Positions 30,295-44,720 are shown, counted from the first letter of the stretch. The stretch is 64,000 nucleotides of DNA from Paracidovorax wautersii (GCF_900113035.1 NZ_FONX01000004.1:62001-126000); one strand, 5' to 3'. Program-made: numbers and translations. The notes: a model not told the origin generated them from the letters alone.

Positions 30295-31080
30295 TCACTC
30301 GACCTTGGCCTTGGCGCGCAAGTCTTCCTGGAACTTGGCCAGCTTCTGCTGTTGCAGCTGCTGTGCGATCTGGGGCTTCACGTCGTCCAGCTTGGGCAGC
30401 TGTGCATCGCGCACGTCGTCCAGGCGGATCACGTGCCAGCCGAACTGGCTCTTGACCGGCACTTGCGTCATCTGGCCCTTGTTCAGCTTGACCAGGGCTT
30501 CGGTGAATTCAGGCACGTAGGTGCTGGCGTTGGCCCAGTCCAGGTCGCCACCGCGGGCTGCGGAGCCGGGGTCCTTGGATTGCTTCTTGGCCAGATCGGA
30601 GAACTTGGCGCCCTTCTTGATGGCGGCGATGATGGCCTTGGCCTCGTCTTCCTTGTCCACCAGGATGTGGCTGGCCTTGTATTCCTTGCCGGTGTTGGCC
30701 GCGACGTACTTGTCGTATTCAGCCTTGATCTCGGCGTCGGTGACCGGGTTGTTCTTCTGGTAGTCGGCGAAGAGTTCGCGGATCAGGATGGCCTGGCGGG
30801 CCAGTTCCATTTGCGCCTTGTAGTCGGCCGAACCTTCCAGGCCGCGCTTTTGCGCTTCCTGCATGAAGATTTCGCGCGCGATCACTTCTTCCTTGATCTG
30901 GTTTTCGATGTCGGGAGTGATGGGGCGGCCCGAGCGTTCCACTTGCTGTTTCAGCGCTTCGGCGCGTTCCTTGGGAACGGCCTTGCCATTCACGATGGCG
31001 ATGTTTTGCGCGGAGACCGGCAGAACCACCGTGCCCAGCAGAGCTGCGGCGACGAGGCCGGACAAGAGCTTTTTCTTCAT
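30295..31080 (-). CDS. periplasmic peptidyl-prolyl cis-trans isomerase, parvulin (PpiC/SurA) type
   Basis: The 261-residue product starts MKKKLLSGLVAAALLG, with a signal peptide ending PVSAQN. A SurA-like N-terminal helical domain follows, then one parvulin domain with KASHILVDKEDEAK, DLAKKQSKDPGSAARGGDL and GWHVIRLDD. It should assist folding of outer-membrane or periplasmic proteins. It has one rotamase domain, so it is PrsA/PpiC-like and not SurA itself. Confidence 0.92.
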   Translation of the reverse strand: MKKKLLSGLVAAALLGTVVLPVSAQNIAIVNGKAVPKERAEALKQQVERSGRPITPDIENQIKEEVIAREIFMQEAQKRGLEGSADYKAQMELARQAILIRELFADYQKNNPVTDAEIKAEYDKYVAANTGKEYKASHILVDKEDEAKAIIAAIKKGAKFSDLAKKQSKDPGSAARGGDLDWANASTYVPEFTEALVKLNKGQMTQVPVKSQFGWHVIRLDDVRDAQLPKLDDVKPQIAQQLQQQKLAKFQEDLRAKAKVE

Positions 31081-31142
31081 TCGATTTCCAAAAAAAGGAA
31101 GTGATTGCAGCACCTGCTGCTGCGTGCCCTGCGAGGGGCTGG

Positions 31143-31430
31143 TCAGAGGGTTTCTATGGCAATGGCATGTGCGCCGTTGTCAATAAAAACCTGCAGCGCA
31201 TCATACACAAGGCGATGCCGTGCCACCCGTGTACGACCCGTAAAGAACGGTGACGCAATGCGTACCCTGAAGTGGGTGCCGAAGCCCGTGCCGTTGGCCC
31301 CCACATGGCCCGCATGGTCGGCGCTTTCGTCCAGCACTTCGAGGTGCGTGGGGGTGAGCATTTCCGCCAGGCGGCGCTGCATGGCCTCGGCGGTGACGGG
31401 GTACTGGAGCCTCTCCTCGGTACCGCTCAT
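31143..31430 (-). CDS. BolA family protein
   Basis: The 95-residue protein has the BolA core [18 protein letters not shown] and a C-terminal [15 protein letters not shown] with the conserved His. BolA proteins partner with monothiol glutaredoxins in iron-sulfur handling and also bind DNA. The start overlaps the yciB stop by 4 bases. Confidence 0.92.
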   Translation of the reverse strand: MSGTEERLQYPVTAEAMQRRLAEMLTPTHLEVLDESADHAGHVGANGTGFGTHFRVRIASPFFTGRTRVARHRLVYDALQVFIDNGAHAIAIETL

Positions 31431-32002
31431 GGCTGGGCATCCTTGGTCGCCGGCGTGCCCGCCTCATCGGCCGCGCCTTCCTTGAGGAAGCGGCTGATAT
31501 AGAGCGCCTGCAGCACGACGAACACGACCATCAGGCCCATGCCGCCGAAGAGCTTGAAGTTGACCCAGGTGTCGGTGTCGAAGTGGTAGGCGACCCAGAG
31601 ATTGATGAGGCCCATCACCGAGAAGAAGCCCGCCCAGCTCCACTGCAGCGTGCGCCACACCGGGTCGGGCAGCTGCATCTGGCTGCCCATCACCGAGCGG
31701 ATCAGGTTCTTGCGGAAGAGGAGCTGGCCCAGCACCAGCGCTGCGGCCATCAGCCAGTAGAGCACCGTGGGCTTCCACTTGATGAATGTGTCGTTGTGCG
31801 CGAGCAGCGTGGCGCCGCCGAAGACGACGATCACCCCGAGGCTCACCCACTGCATGGGCTCGACCTTGCCGTGCTTGATGCGCAGGTAGGCGATCTGCGC
31901 CACGGTGGCGGCGATGGTCACGCCCGTGGCCACGTAGATTCCCCAGACCTTGAAGGCCACGAAGAACAGGATGATGGGGAAGAAGTCGATCAGCAGTTTC
32001 AT
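31427..32002 (-). CDS. yciB: inner-membrane-spanning protein YciB (septation protein A)
   Basis: The 191-residue protein begins [20 protein letters not shown] and has five hydrophobic segments and the family stretch [18 protein letters not shown]. YciB affects envelope integrity and cell division, but the biochemical role is not settled. It forms an overlapping pair with bolA. Confidence 0.93.
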   Translation of the reverse strand: MKLLIDFFPIILFFVAFKVWGIYVATGVTIAATVAQIAYLRIKHGKVEPMQWVSLGVIVVFGGATLLAHNDTFIKWKPTVLYWLMAAALVLGQLLFRKNLIRSVMGSQMQLPDPVWRTLQWSWAGFFSVMGLINLWVAYHFDTDTWVNFKLFGGMGLMVVFVVLQALYISRFLKEGAADEAGTPATKDAQP

Positions 32003-32075
32003 GAAGCGAGGGGCATGGAGCGTGCGGGCCGGCGCCGCTGGGGCCTCTCCGCCCGGAGCGGGCGGAGGGTGGCGT

Positions 32076-32489
32076 TCAGCGTGCCGGCGGCTCGAAGTCG
32101 AGCGACGCGGAATTCATGCAGTATCGCAAACCTGTGGGGGCCGGGCCGTCTTCGAAGACGTGTCCCAGGTGCGCCCCGCACTGCGCGCACACGGTTTCGG
32201 TGCGGACCATGCCATGGCTGCGGTCCACCACTTCCTTGATGGCGCCGGGCACGGCCTGCGAAAAGCTGGGCCAGCCGCAGCCCGCGTCGAACTTGGTGTC
32301 CGAGTCGAACAGCTTGGCGCCGCAGCAGATGCAGTGGTAGCTGCCATCGGCCCAGTAGGCCTCGTACTTGCCAGTGAAGGGGCGTTCGGTGGCGGCGTGG
32401 CGGGTGACTTGGTAAGCGGCGGGCTCGGCGCCTTTGTCTTTCAGCAGGGCCTGCCATTCGGCGCCGGATTTCTCGATGGGGAAGGTCAT
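32076..32489 (-). CDS. msrB: peptide-methionine (R)-S-oxide reductase
   Basis: MsrB repairs R-methionine sulfoxide using thioredoxin. The 137-residue protein has both zinc pairs, CICCGAKLF and [12 protein letters not shown], and the catalytic Cys in [10 protein letters not shown]. The ATG at 32489 (MTFPIEKSG) overlaps the selO stop by 4 bases, so SelO and MsrB are translationally coupled. A longer frame upstream is not needed. Confidence 0.95.
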   Translation of the reverse strand: MTFPIEKSGAEWQALLKDKGAEPAAYQVTRHAATERPFTGKYEAYWADGSYHCICCGAKLFDSDTKFDAGCGWPSFSQAVPGAIKEVVDRSHGMVRTETVCAQCGAHLGHVFEDGPAPTGLRYCMNSASLDFEPPAR

Positions 32490-33988
32490 GATGAGCAGCT
32501 GATCTCGATGGTGGAGGCCCATGCGGGCGGGAAGTCGGCCCAGTGGGCGTCCTGTTCTGCGTGTTCGTCGAAGGGCCGCTCAAGCAGCGCCTGCAAGGTG
32601 TGCAACACGGAAAAGTCGCCCGCCTTGGCGGCGCGGATGGCTTCTTCGCCCAGATGGTTGCGCAATACGAACTTGGGGTTGGCCTGGAGCATTGCAACAG
32701 CCGCCCGCGCAGGGTCCGTCTGCGCCGTGTGCTCCTGATAGGTGAGCAGCCAGGCGTCCCAGCCGGCGCGGTCGAGGAACAGGTCGCGCACGGGCTCGTA
32801 GTCGCCCGAGGCGCGTGCGTGCGAGAGGCGGCGCCAGAAGATCGGGTAATCCACCTTGCCGGCGGCCAGCAGCTGCAGCAGCGCTTCGATCAGCGCGACG
32901 TCAGAAGCCTGGGCGTCGCCCGCCGCGGGCTGCGGCAGGCCGAGCTTGGCGCGCATGCGGGCGACGAATTCGGCGGGAAAGACGTCCTTGTACGACTCCA
33001 GCGCGGCCTGGGCGTGTTCCGTCTCGCCGATCAGCGGCATGAGCGCCTGGGCCAGGCAGTAGAGGTTCCAGTAGGCCACGTTGGGCTGCCCGCCGAAGGC
33101 GTAGCGGCCCTGGCTGTCGCTGTGGTTGCAGATGTGGCCGGGGTCGAAGGCGTCGAGGAACTGGAACGGGCCGTAGTCGATGGTGAGCCCCAGGATGCTC
33201 ATGTTGTCGGTGTTCATCACCCCGTGGCAGAAGCCCACGGCCTGCCAGTGAGCGAGCAGCGCCGCCGTGCGTTCGCTCACCGCCTGCAGCAGCGCGGCAT
33301 AGGCGTTGCCGCCGAAGGCCGTGGTGCTGCGGCAGCCGGGGTAGTAGCGGTCGATGACGTAGTCGGCCAGCTGGCGCAGCTCTTCGGTCTGCCCACGCGC
33401 TGCGAAGTGCTCGAAATGCCCGAAGCGGATGAAGCTGGGCGCGAGGCGCGTCACGACAGCGGCGGTTTCCACCTCTTCGCGATAGATGGGCGCGGGCGAG
33501 CCGGTGAGGCAGAGCGCGCGGGTGGTGGGCACGCCCAGGGCGTGCATGGCCTCGCTGCACAGGAACTCGCGGATCGACGAGCGCAGCACGGCCCGGCCGT
33601 CGCCCATGCGGGAATAGGGCGTGCGGCCCGCGCCCTTGAGCTGCACTTCGATGCCGCCTTCGGTCTCGCCCAGCAGGATGGCGCGCCCATCGCCCAGCTG
33701 CCCGGCCCAGACGCCGAACTGGTGGCCGCTATAGACCGATGCCATCGGCTGCATGCCGGGCAGCACCGCGTTGCCGCTGAAGGCCTGCACGGCTTCGTCC
33801 GAGGCCAGCCAGGCGTGTGCAACGCCCAGCCAGCCGGCGGCGCTAGCGCTGACGGCGATGGCGTGGGGGGCTGGCAGCGGCGTGGGCTGAAGTTCGGTGA
33901 AGAAGGCCGGCCCGAGCGCGGCGAAACCATTGCGCCAGACGAGGGGAGAGCTTGCGGATGCGTCGCCCGAAGGCAGGGGGGAGGACAT
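32486..33988 (-). CDS. selO: protein adenylyltransferase SelO (YdiU)
   Basis: The 500-residue pseudokinase transfers AMP to Ser, Thr or Tyr of targets such as glutaredoxin under oxidative stress. Visible features are [51 protein letters not shown] with the metal-binding Asn and Asp, and [19 protein letters not shown]. The start [10 protein letters not shown] at 33988 is preferred over a longer frame. It heads the run selO-msrB, followed by yciB-bolA-ppiC on the same strand, and diverges from the CoA ligase. Confidence 0.94.
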   Translation of the reverse strand: MSSPLPSGDASASSPLVWRNGFAALGPAFFTELQPTPLPAPHAIAVSASAAGWLGVAHAWLASDEAVQAFSGNAVLPGMQPMASVYSGHQFGVWAGQLGDGRAILLGETEGGIEVQLKGAGRTPYSRMGDGRAVLRSSIREFLCSEAMHALGVPTTRALCLTGSPAPIYREEVETAAVVTRLAPSFIRFGHFEHFAARGQTEELRQLADYVIDRYYPGCRSTTAFGGNAYAALLQAVSERTAALLAHWQAVGFCHGVMNTDNMSILGLTIDYGPFQFLDAFDPGHICNHSDSQGRYAFGGQPNVAYWNLYCLAQALMPLIGETEHAQAALESYKDVFPAEFVARMRAKLGLPQPAAGDAQASDVALIEALLQLLAAGKVDYPIFWRRLSHARASGDYEPVRDLFLDRAGWDAWLLTYQEHTAQTDPARAAVAMLQANPKFVLRNHLGEEAIRAAKAGDFSVLHTLQALLERPFDEHAEQDAHWADFPPAWASTIEISCSS

Positions 33989-34187
33989 GCGCCGATTGTC
34001 TCGCAGGGCCGATCTCCCGCTGGTGCAAGGGACTTGGGGCGCGGCGGCGGCGCGCCGGGGCCTGTCCGCTGCGCGACAGCGCGGGGCCCCGCGGGGTGAT
34101 GCACGGGATAGTCCTGCCTCGGCGGCCGGGCCCCAGGCGATAGGATGGCTTTTCACCGGAAATCCATACCTATAAAGGAGCACATAC

Positions 34188-35831
<1,644 letters not shown>

Positions 35832-35946
35832 CCGCTCGCGGCCGCCCGTAGTCGCTTGCGCGATAGTGGCTACGGGCATTCCCTCAAACGTCTCCGGGGG
35901 CAAGCCGATACGCTGGGCCGCATCGACAACACCTCAGGAGACAGAC

Positions 35947-37182
35947 ATGGGTTTCGCTATCAAGGCAGTAGCAGCATCGGTCCTGCTGGCAAGCGCTGGC
36001 GGCGCATTCGCCCAGAAGGGCGACACCGTCAAGATCGCCTGGCTGGACCCCCTGTCGGGCCTGATGGCGGCTGTCGGCACCAACCAGCTCAAGAGCTTCC
36101 AGTTCCTGGCCGAGGAGTTCAACAAGAAGAACGCCTCGGGCGTGAAGTTCGAGATCATCGGCATCGACAACAAGCTCAGCCCGCAGGAGACCACCAGCGC
36201 CCTGCGCTCGGCCATGGACCAGGGCGCGCGCTACGTGGTGCAGGGCAACGGCTCGGGCCCGGCGCTGGCCATCATCGACGCGCTGGAGAAGTACAACGCG
36301 CGCAACCCGGGCAAGGAGGTGGTGTTCCTCAACTACGCGGCGGTGGACCCTGACCTCACCAACAGCAAGTGCAGCTACTGGCACTTCCGGCTCGATGCCG
36401 ACACGTCGATGAAGATGGAAGCCATGACCACCTTCATCAAGGACAAGCCCGAGATCAAGAAGGTCTATCTCATCAACCAGAACTATTCGCACGGCCAGCA
36501 GGTCTCCAAGTACGCCAAGGAGAACCTGGCGAGGAAGCGCCCCGACATCCAGATCGTGGGCGACGACCTGCACCCGCTGGCGCAGGTGCGCGACTTCTCG
36601 CCCTACATCGCCAAGATCAAGCAGTCGGGCGCCGACACGGTCATCACCGGCAACTGGGGCTCGGACCTGGCCCTGCTGATCAAGGCCGCCAACGATTCGG
36701 GCCTGAACAACGTCAACTTCTACACCTACTACGGCGGCGTGACCGGCAGCCCCACGGCCATGGGCTCGGCGGCGGCAGGGCGGGTGTACATGACCTCGTA
36801 CAACCACCTGAACCTGCCCGGCGACATCGGCCGCATCGTCAAGGACTTCAAGGCCAAGTTCAACGACGACATGTACACCGGGGCCGTCTATCACGCCTTC
36901 GCCATCCTCGACGCCGGCTTCGTCAAGGCCAAGTCCACCGACCCGGTGAAGGTGGCTGCCGCGATGGAGGGCATGAAGTTCAACAGCTTCAACGGCGAGG
37001 TCGAGATGCGCAAGACCGACCACCAGCTGCAGCAGGGCCTCTTCGTCTCGCGCTGGGAAAAGGCCGGTGGCAAGTATCCCTATGACGCCGAAAACACCGG
37101 CTACACCTTCGTTCCGGTGAAATACTACGAGCCCTATGTGGCGAGCACGCCCACCTCGTGCCAGATGAAGCGGCCGTCCTGA
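35947..37182 (+). CDS. branched-chain-type ABC transporter substrate-binding protein
   Basis: This 411-residue periplasmic protein has a signal peptide ending AGGAFAQ and a type-I binding fold (KIAWLDPLSGLMAAVGTNQL, YVVQGNGSGPALAIID, ITGNWGSDLALLIKAA). It is clearly different from the two LivK paralogues elsewhere in the window. It belongs with livHMGF that follow, and the ligand is more likely an organic acid than an amino acid given the neighbouring CoA genes. Confidence 0.9.
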   Translation: MGFAIKAVAASVLLASAGGAFAQKGDTVKIAWLDPLSGLMAAVGTNQLKSFQFLAEEFNKKNASGVKFEIIGIDNKLSPQETTSALRSAMDQGARYVVQGNGSGPALAIIDALEKYNARNPGKEVVFLNYAAVDPDLTNSKCSYWHFRLDADTSMKMEAMTTFIKDKPEIKKVYLINQNYSHGQQVSKYAKENLARKRPDIQIVGDDLHPLAQVRDFSPYIAKIKQSGADTVITGNWGSDLALLIKAANDSGLNNVNFYTYYGGVTGSPTAMGSAAAGRVYMTSYNHLNLPGDIGRIVKDFKAKFNDDMYTGAVYHAFAILDAGFVKAKSTDPVKVAAAMEGMKFNSFNGEVEMRKTDHQLQQGLFVSRWEKAGGKYPYDAENTGYTFVPVKYYEPYVASTPTSCQMKRPS

Positions 37183-37209
37183 GCCGCTGGCCGCCAGCGC
37201 CCTCGCGGG

Positions 37210-37232
37210 CCCGGGCCGCTCCCGGGTTTTTT
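37210..37232 (+). terminator. terminator-like hairpin between the binding-protein gene and livH
   Basis: CCCGGG, a 5-base loop, and CCCGGG again are followed by six T residues. In an operon this can act as an attenuator so that more binding protein than permease is made. Confidence 0.65.
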
Positions 37233-37321
37233 CCACCCCCAGGCATCGGGTGAACCACTCGGCGCCGGCCTGCCTGGCCGCGCCGCGAGGTCCACCCTGC
37301 CCGCCGAAGCGAAGCACTCCG

Positions 37322-38275
37322 ATGAGTCTTGAATTTTTTGTGATCTCCCTGCTGAACGGCGTCAGCTACGGGCTGCTGCTGTTCATGCTGAGCTCGGGCC
37401 TGACCCTGATCTTCAGCATGATGGGCGTGCTCAATTTCGCCCACACCAGCTTCTACATGCTGGGCGCCTACTTCGCCTACACGATCTCGGGCGTGATCGG
37501 CTTCTGGCCCGCGCTCATCGTCACGCCGCTGCTGATCGGCGCCATGGGCGCGGCGTTCGAGCGCTTCGCGCTGCGCCGCGTCCACCAGTTCGGCCACGTG
37601 CCCGAGCTGCTGGTGACCTTCGGCCTCTCCTACCTGATCCTGGAGCTGGTGCAGCTGGTCTGGGGCCGTTCCACCGTTCCCTATGCGCTGCCCAGCCAGT
37701 TGCAGGGGCCGCTCTTCACGCTCTACGGCACGCAGTTCCCCAAGTCGCGCTCCTTCGTCATGCTGGTGGCGGTGCTGATGCTGCTGTCCGTCTGGCTGCT
37801 GCTCACGCGCACGCGCATCGGGCTGGTGATCCAGGCTGCGCTCAAGCACCCCGAGATGGTCCAGGCGCTGGGCCACAACGTGCCGCGCGTGTTCATGCTG
37901 GTCTTCGGCGGTGGCTGCGCGCTGGCGGGGCTGGCGGGCGTGATCGGCGGCAACACCTACATCACCGAGCCGGCCATGGCCGCGTCGGTGGGCTCCATCA
38001 TCTTCGTGGTGGTCGTGGTGGGCGGCATGGGCTCCCTCGCCGGGGCCTTCCTCGCCTCGCTGCTGATCGGGCTGGTGCAGACCTTCGCGGTGGCGCTGGA
38101 CTATTCGCTGGTGCATGCCTTCGCGCGCTTCGGCGTGCAGATCACCGAGCAGACCTTCGGCTGGCCGGTGCTCAAGCTCACCATCTCGCAGATCGCGCCG
38201 ATCCTTCCGTACCTGCTGCTGGTGCTGATGCTGATCTTCCGGCCCAAGGGCCTGCTCGGCACCCGCGAGGACTGA
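37322..38275 (+). CDS. LivH-type branched-chain ABC permease
   Basis: The 317-residue inner-membrane protein starts MSLEFFVISLLNGVSYGLLLFML and shows the family motifs MMGVLNFAHTSFYMLGAY and VVGGMGSLAGAFLASLLIG. It forms half of the membrane channel with the next gene. Confidence 0.93.
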   Translation: MSLEFFVISLLNGVSYGLLLFMLSSGLTLIFSMMGVLNFAHTSFYMLGAYFAYTISGVIGFWPALIVTPLLIGAMGAAFERFALRRVHQFGHVPELLVTFGLSYLILELVQLVWGRSTVPYALPSQLQGPLFTLYGTQFPKSRSFVMLVAVLMLLSVWLLLTRTRIGLVIQAALKHPEMVQALGHNVPRVFMLVFGGGCALAGLAGVIGGNTYITEPAMAASVGSIIFVVVVVGGMGSLAGAFLASLLIGLVQTFAVALDYSLVHAFARFGVQITEQTFGWPVLKLTISQIAPILPYLLLVLMLIFRPKGLLGTRED

Positions 38276-38280
38276 AACCC

Positions 38281-39600
38281 ATGAACCAAGCACCGCTTTC
38301 TCCCTCCGCCGCGGGCCGCCATCGCGCGGGGCGGCTCAGCCCGGGCCGCATCATCGTCTGGGGCGCCTTCGCGCTGGCGCTCGTCGCCGCGCCCTGGGTG
38401 TTCACGAGCAGCCTGGCGCTCACCATGCTCTCGCAGATCGGCTATCTGATCATCATCTGCCTTTCCTACAACATCCTGCTGGGGCAGGGCGGCATGCTGA
38501 GCTTCGGCCACGCGGTCTATACCGGGCTGGGCTCGTTCATCGCCATCCACGCCATGAACCTGGCGGGGCAGGGCACGCTGCCCATTCCGCTGGTGCTGAT
38601 CCCGGTGGTTGGGGGGCTGGCGGGCCTGTTCTTCGCGGCGCTGCTGGGCTTCGTCACCACGCGCAAGTCGGGCACCACCTTCGCCATGATCACGCTGGGC
38701 ATCGGCGAGCTGGTGGCGTCGATGGCGCTGATGTTCCCGGGCTTCTTCGGCGGCGAGGGCGGCATCACCACCGACCGGGTCTATGGCAAGCCCTTCTTCG
38801 GCATCAGCTTCGGGCCCGCGCTGCAGGTCTATTACCTGATCGCCGCGTACTGCTTCATCTGCACCGCGCTGATGTTCGCCTTCACCGGCACGCCGCTGGG
38901 GCGCATGCTGAACGCGGTGCGCGACAACCCCGAGCGCGTGGAGTTCATCGGCTACAACACGCAGCGCGTGCGCTACTTCGCCTTCATCATCGCGGGCTTC
39001 TTCGCGGGCGTGGGCGGGGGGCTGGCGGCGATCAATTTCGAGATCGTCACCGCCGCCGACAGCGTGAGCGTGATGCGCTCGGGCGGCTACCTGCTCTTCA
39101 CCTTCCTGGGCGGCGCCACCTTTTTCTTCGGGCCCATCATCGGCGCGGTGCTGCTGGTGTTCGCCTCGGTGCTGCTGTCGGAGCTTTCCAAGGCCTGGCT
39201 GCTCTATTTGGGCTTGGTCTTCCTCTTCATGGTGATGTATGCGCCCGGCGGCATCGCCAGCCTGATCATGATGAACGTGCGCCTGGCGCGCTTCGGCAAG
39301 CTGCGCGGGCTGCTGCCCTCGTATCTGGCGCTCACGGCCACGGCGCTGCTCGCGGTGCTGGGCTTCGCGGCGATGGTGGAGATGACCTACCACCTGCAGC
39401 TCAACGCGGCGCTGGGCCCGCAGCTGCCCTTCATGGGTACGACGCTGGATGCGCGCGCGCCGGCCAGCTGGATCGGCGCGGCCGTGCTCTTCGCGGTGGG
39501 CGTGGGCCTTTTCGAGTGGCGGCGCCGGGACTTCAGGCGCCGCTGGGAAGCCATCCAGGAAGCCATCGAGCATCGCATGCAGCGCGGGGAGGGCGCCTGA
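38281..39600 (+). CDS. LivM-type branched-chain ABC permease
   Basis: The 439-residue partner permease has LSYNILLGQGGMLSFGHAVYTG and the conserved NPERVEFIGYNTQRVRYFAF loop that contacts the ATPases. It is longer than many LivM proteins because of an extra C-terminal segment with more hydrophobic helices and a charged end (EWRRRDFRRRWEAIQ). Its stop is directly followed by the livG start. Confidence 0.92.
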   Translation: MNQAPLSPSAAGRHRAGRLSPGRIIVWGAFALALVAAPWVFTSSLALTMLSQIGYLIIICLSYNILLGQGGMLSFGHAVYTGLGSFIAIHAMNLAGQGTLPIPLVLIPVVGGLAGLFFAALLGFVTTRKSGTTFAMITLGIGELVASMALMFPGFFGGEGGITTDRVYGKPFFGISFGPALQVYYLIAAYCFICTALMFAFTGTPLGRMLNAVRDNPERVEFIGYNTQRVRYFAFIIAGFFAGVGGGLAAINFEIVTAADSVSVMRSGGYLLFTFLGGATFFFGPIIGAVLLVFASVLLSELSKAWLLYLGLVFLFMVMYAPGGIASLIMMNVRLARFGKLRGLLPSYLALTATALLAVLGFAAMVEMTYHLQLNAALGPQLPFMGTTLDARAPASWIGAAVLFAVGVGLFEWRRRDFRRRWEAIQEAIEHRMQRGEGA

Positions 39601-40440
39601 ATGAACGTGAACCTCAGCAGCAGCAATGCACATCCGCAGGGCAGCCAGACTGGCGCTGCCGGCAACACTCAGACGCCGGCGCTGGAGCTGCGCGACGTGC
39701 GCAAGCGCTTCGGCAAGACCGAGATCATCCGCGGCGCGAACCTGGCCGTGGCGCCGGGCGAGCGCGTGGCCATCATCGGGCCCAACGGCGCGGGCAAGTC
39801 CACGCTGTTCAACCTCATCAGCGGGCGCTTCGGGCCCAGCAGCGGCGAGGTGCTGCTGCACGGCCAGCGCATCGACGGCAAGGCGCCCTATGAGATCAAC
39901 CGGCTGGGCCTGTCGCGCAGCTTCCAGATCACCAACATCTTCCCCAAGCTCAGCGTGTTCGAGAACCTGCGCTGTGGCGTGCTGTGGAGCCTGGGCTACC
40001 GCTACAGCTTCCTGCGCTTTCTATCGGGCCTGCACGACGCCAACGAGCGCGCCGAGCAGCTCATGCAGATGATCCAGCTGGACGGCAAACGCGACACGCT
40101 GGCCATGAACCTGACCTATGCCGAACAGCGGGCGCTGGAGATCGGCATCACCATCGCCGGCGGCGCCAGCGTGATCCTGCTGGACGAGCCCACGGCCGGC
40201 ATGAGCAAGAGCGAGACCACGCGCTTCATCCACCTCATCAAGGAAGTGACCGTGGGCCGCACCCTGCTGACCGTGGAGCACGACATGGGCGTGGTCTTCG
40301 GCCTGGCCGACAAGATCGCCGTGGTGGTCTATGGCGAGGTGATCGCCTTCGACGAGCCCGAGGCCGTGCGCGCCAATGCGCGCGTGCAGGAGGCCTACCT
40401 GGGCTCGGTCATCGCGGCGCAGCAGGAAGGAGGGCACTAG
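39601..40440 (+). CDS. LivG-type ABC ATPase
   Basis: The 279-residue ATPase has a normal Walker A GPNGAGKSTLFNLISG, Walker B VILLDEPTAGMS and a switch His in LTVEHDMGVVFGL. The signature region reads LTYAEQRALEIGITIA, with Tyr-Ala-Glu-Gln in place of Ser-Gly-Gly-Gln. About 20 low-complexity residues precede the domain. Confidence 0.92.
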   Translation: MNVNLSSSNAHPQGSQTGAAGNTQTPALELRDVRKRFGKTEIIRGANLAVAPGERVAIIGPNGAGKSTLFNLISGRFGPSSGEVLLHGQRIDGKAPYEINRLGLSRSFQITNIFPKLSVFENLRCGVLWSLGYRYSFLRFLSGLHDANERAEQLMQMIQLDGKRDTLAMNLTYAEQRALEIGITIAGGASVILLDEPTAGMSKSETTRFIHLIKEVTVGRTLLTVEHDMGVVFGLADKIAVVVYGEVIAFDEPEAVRANARVQEAYLGSVIAAQQEGGH

Positions 40441-40442
40441 AC

Positions 40443-41138
40443 ATGCTTCACATCGATAACCTGCACGCCTACTACGGCAAGAGCCATGTGCTGCACGGCG
40501 TTTCCTTCGACGTGCGGCCCGGCGAGATCGTGGCCCTGCTGGGGCGCAACGGATCGGGCCGCTCCACCACCGCCAAGGCCATCATGGGCCTGGTGGACTG
40601 GCAGGGCACGCTCGAATGGAAGGGCCAGCCGCTCGCCGGCAAGAAGGCCTACGAGATCGCCCACCTGGGCCTGGGCTACGTGCCCGAGAGCCGCGACGTG
40701 TTCCCCCATCTCACCGTGCACCAGAACCTGCTGCTGGGCCAGAAGGGCAAGGGCCGGGGCAGCCGCTGGAGCTTCGACGACATGTACGAGATGTTCCCGC
40801 GCCTGAAGGAGCGCCAGCACACCGAGGCGGGCGTGATGTCGGGCGGCGAGCAGCAGATGCTCACGCTCTGCCGCACGCTCATGGGCGACCCGGAACTCAT
40901 CATCATCGACGAGCCCACCGAGGGCCTGGCGCCCAAGATCGTGGAGCTGGTGGCCCAGTACCTCACGGCCATCAAGGCGCGGGGCGTGTCGGTGCTGCTC
41001 ATCGAACAGAAGCTCACCATCGCCATGACGATTTCCGACCGGGCGCTGGTCATGGGCCACGGCAGCGTGGTGTTCGACGGCACGCCCGATGCGCTGCGCG
41101 CCGATGCCGGCGTGCGCAAGGAGTGGCTGGAGGTCTAA
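40443..41138 (+). CDS. LivF-type ABC ATPase with Arg in place of the Walker A lysine
   Basis: The 231-residue ATPase pairs with LivG. Signature MSGGEQQMLTLCRTL and Walker B LIIIDEPTEGL are normal. The P-loop reads LLGRNGSGRSTTAKAI: residue 40 is Arg (CGC at 40560-40562) where nearly all ABC proteins have the ATP-phosphate-binding Lys. All other motifs are intact and the gene is not degraded. If the change is real, one of the two ATP sites of the importer may be weak or regulatory. Confidence 0.92.
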   Translation: MLHIDNLHAYYGKSHVLHGVSFDVRPGEIVALLGRNGSGRSTTAKAIMGLVDWQGTLEWKGQPLAGKKAYEIAHLGLGYVPESRDVFPHLTVHQNLLLGQKGKGRGSRWSFDDMYEMFPRLKERQHTEAGVMSGGEQQMLTLCRTLMGDPELIIIDEPTEGLAPKIVELVAQYLTAIKARGVSVLLIEQKLTIAMTISDRALVMGHGSVVFDGTPDALRADAGVRKEWLEV

Positions 41139-41206
41139 CTCGCCTGGACGGGCGGGTGCCCCGGCGGGGTGCCCGCGCCGCCTGTCCGGTTTGGGACAGA
41201 ACTGTC

Positions 41207-41235
41207 TTGGAACCTGCATCCGCCGCCCCTAGAAT
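41207..41235 (+). promoter_or_regulatory. sigma-70-type promoter of the fadB-like gene
   Basis: TTGGAA at 41207-41212 and TAGAAT at 41230-41235 are separated by 17 bases. Each matches the consensus at most positions. Transcription would begin near 41242, 72 bases before the ATG. Confidence 0.6.
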
Positions 41236-41243
41236 GAAAAAGC

Positions 41244-41251
41244 ACGATCGT
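41244..41251. promoter_or_regulatory. palindromic operator candidate ACGATCGT at the predicted start site
   Basis: GCACGATCGTTCG at 41242-41254 centres on a perfect 8-bp palindrome placed exactly where a repressor would block the promoter just upstream. TetR-type fatty-acid regulators use palindromes of this size. The identity of the regulator is inference. Confidence 0.4.
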
Positions 41252-41313
41252 TCGATTTGACGGCCCTGCGCCGCTGCTCCCATCTTCATTTCACTTCCGA
41301 GGAACCACAGAGC

Positions 41314-43413
<2,100 letters not shown>

Positions 43414-43451
43414 GCGACCGCCCCCCGCCGACAGAACAAGGAATTCCGCAC

Positions 43452-44627
<1,176 letters not shown>

Positions 44628-44639
44628 GGCGCCCCCCGC

Positions 44640-44696
44640 AAAGCAGACGCCCCGCGCAGGCCATATGGCCTGCGCGGGGCGTCTGCTTTTTTTTTT
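44640..44696 (+). terminator. very strong intrinsic terminator of the liv-fadB-thiolase block
   Basis: A perfect 24-bp inverted repeat (arms 44640-44663 and 44666-44689) with a tiny loop is followed by a T-run through 44696. The A-run on the other side lets it also work for the opposite strand. Confidence 0.95.
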
Positions 44697-44720
44697 GCTA
44701 TGAAAAATGAAGCGTCAAAC
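44697..44720 (-). repeat. ATAGCTGC-family repeat, partial copy d
   Basis: TATGAAAAATGAAGCGTCAAACC resembles only the first arm of the family (TTTTTCATAGC when read on the other strand). It is a weak member. Confidence 0.3.
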
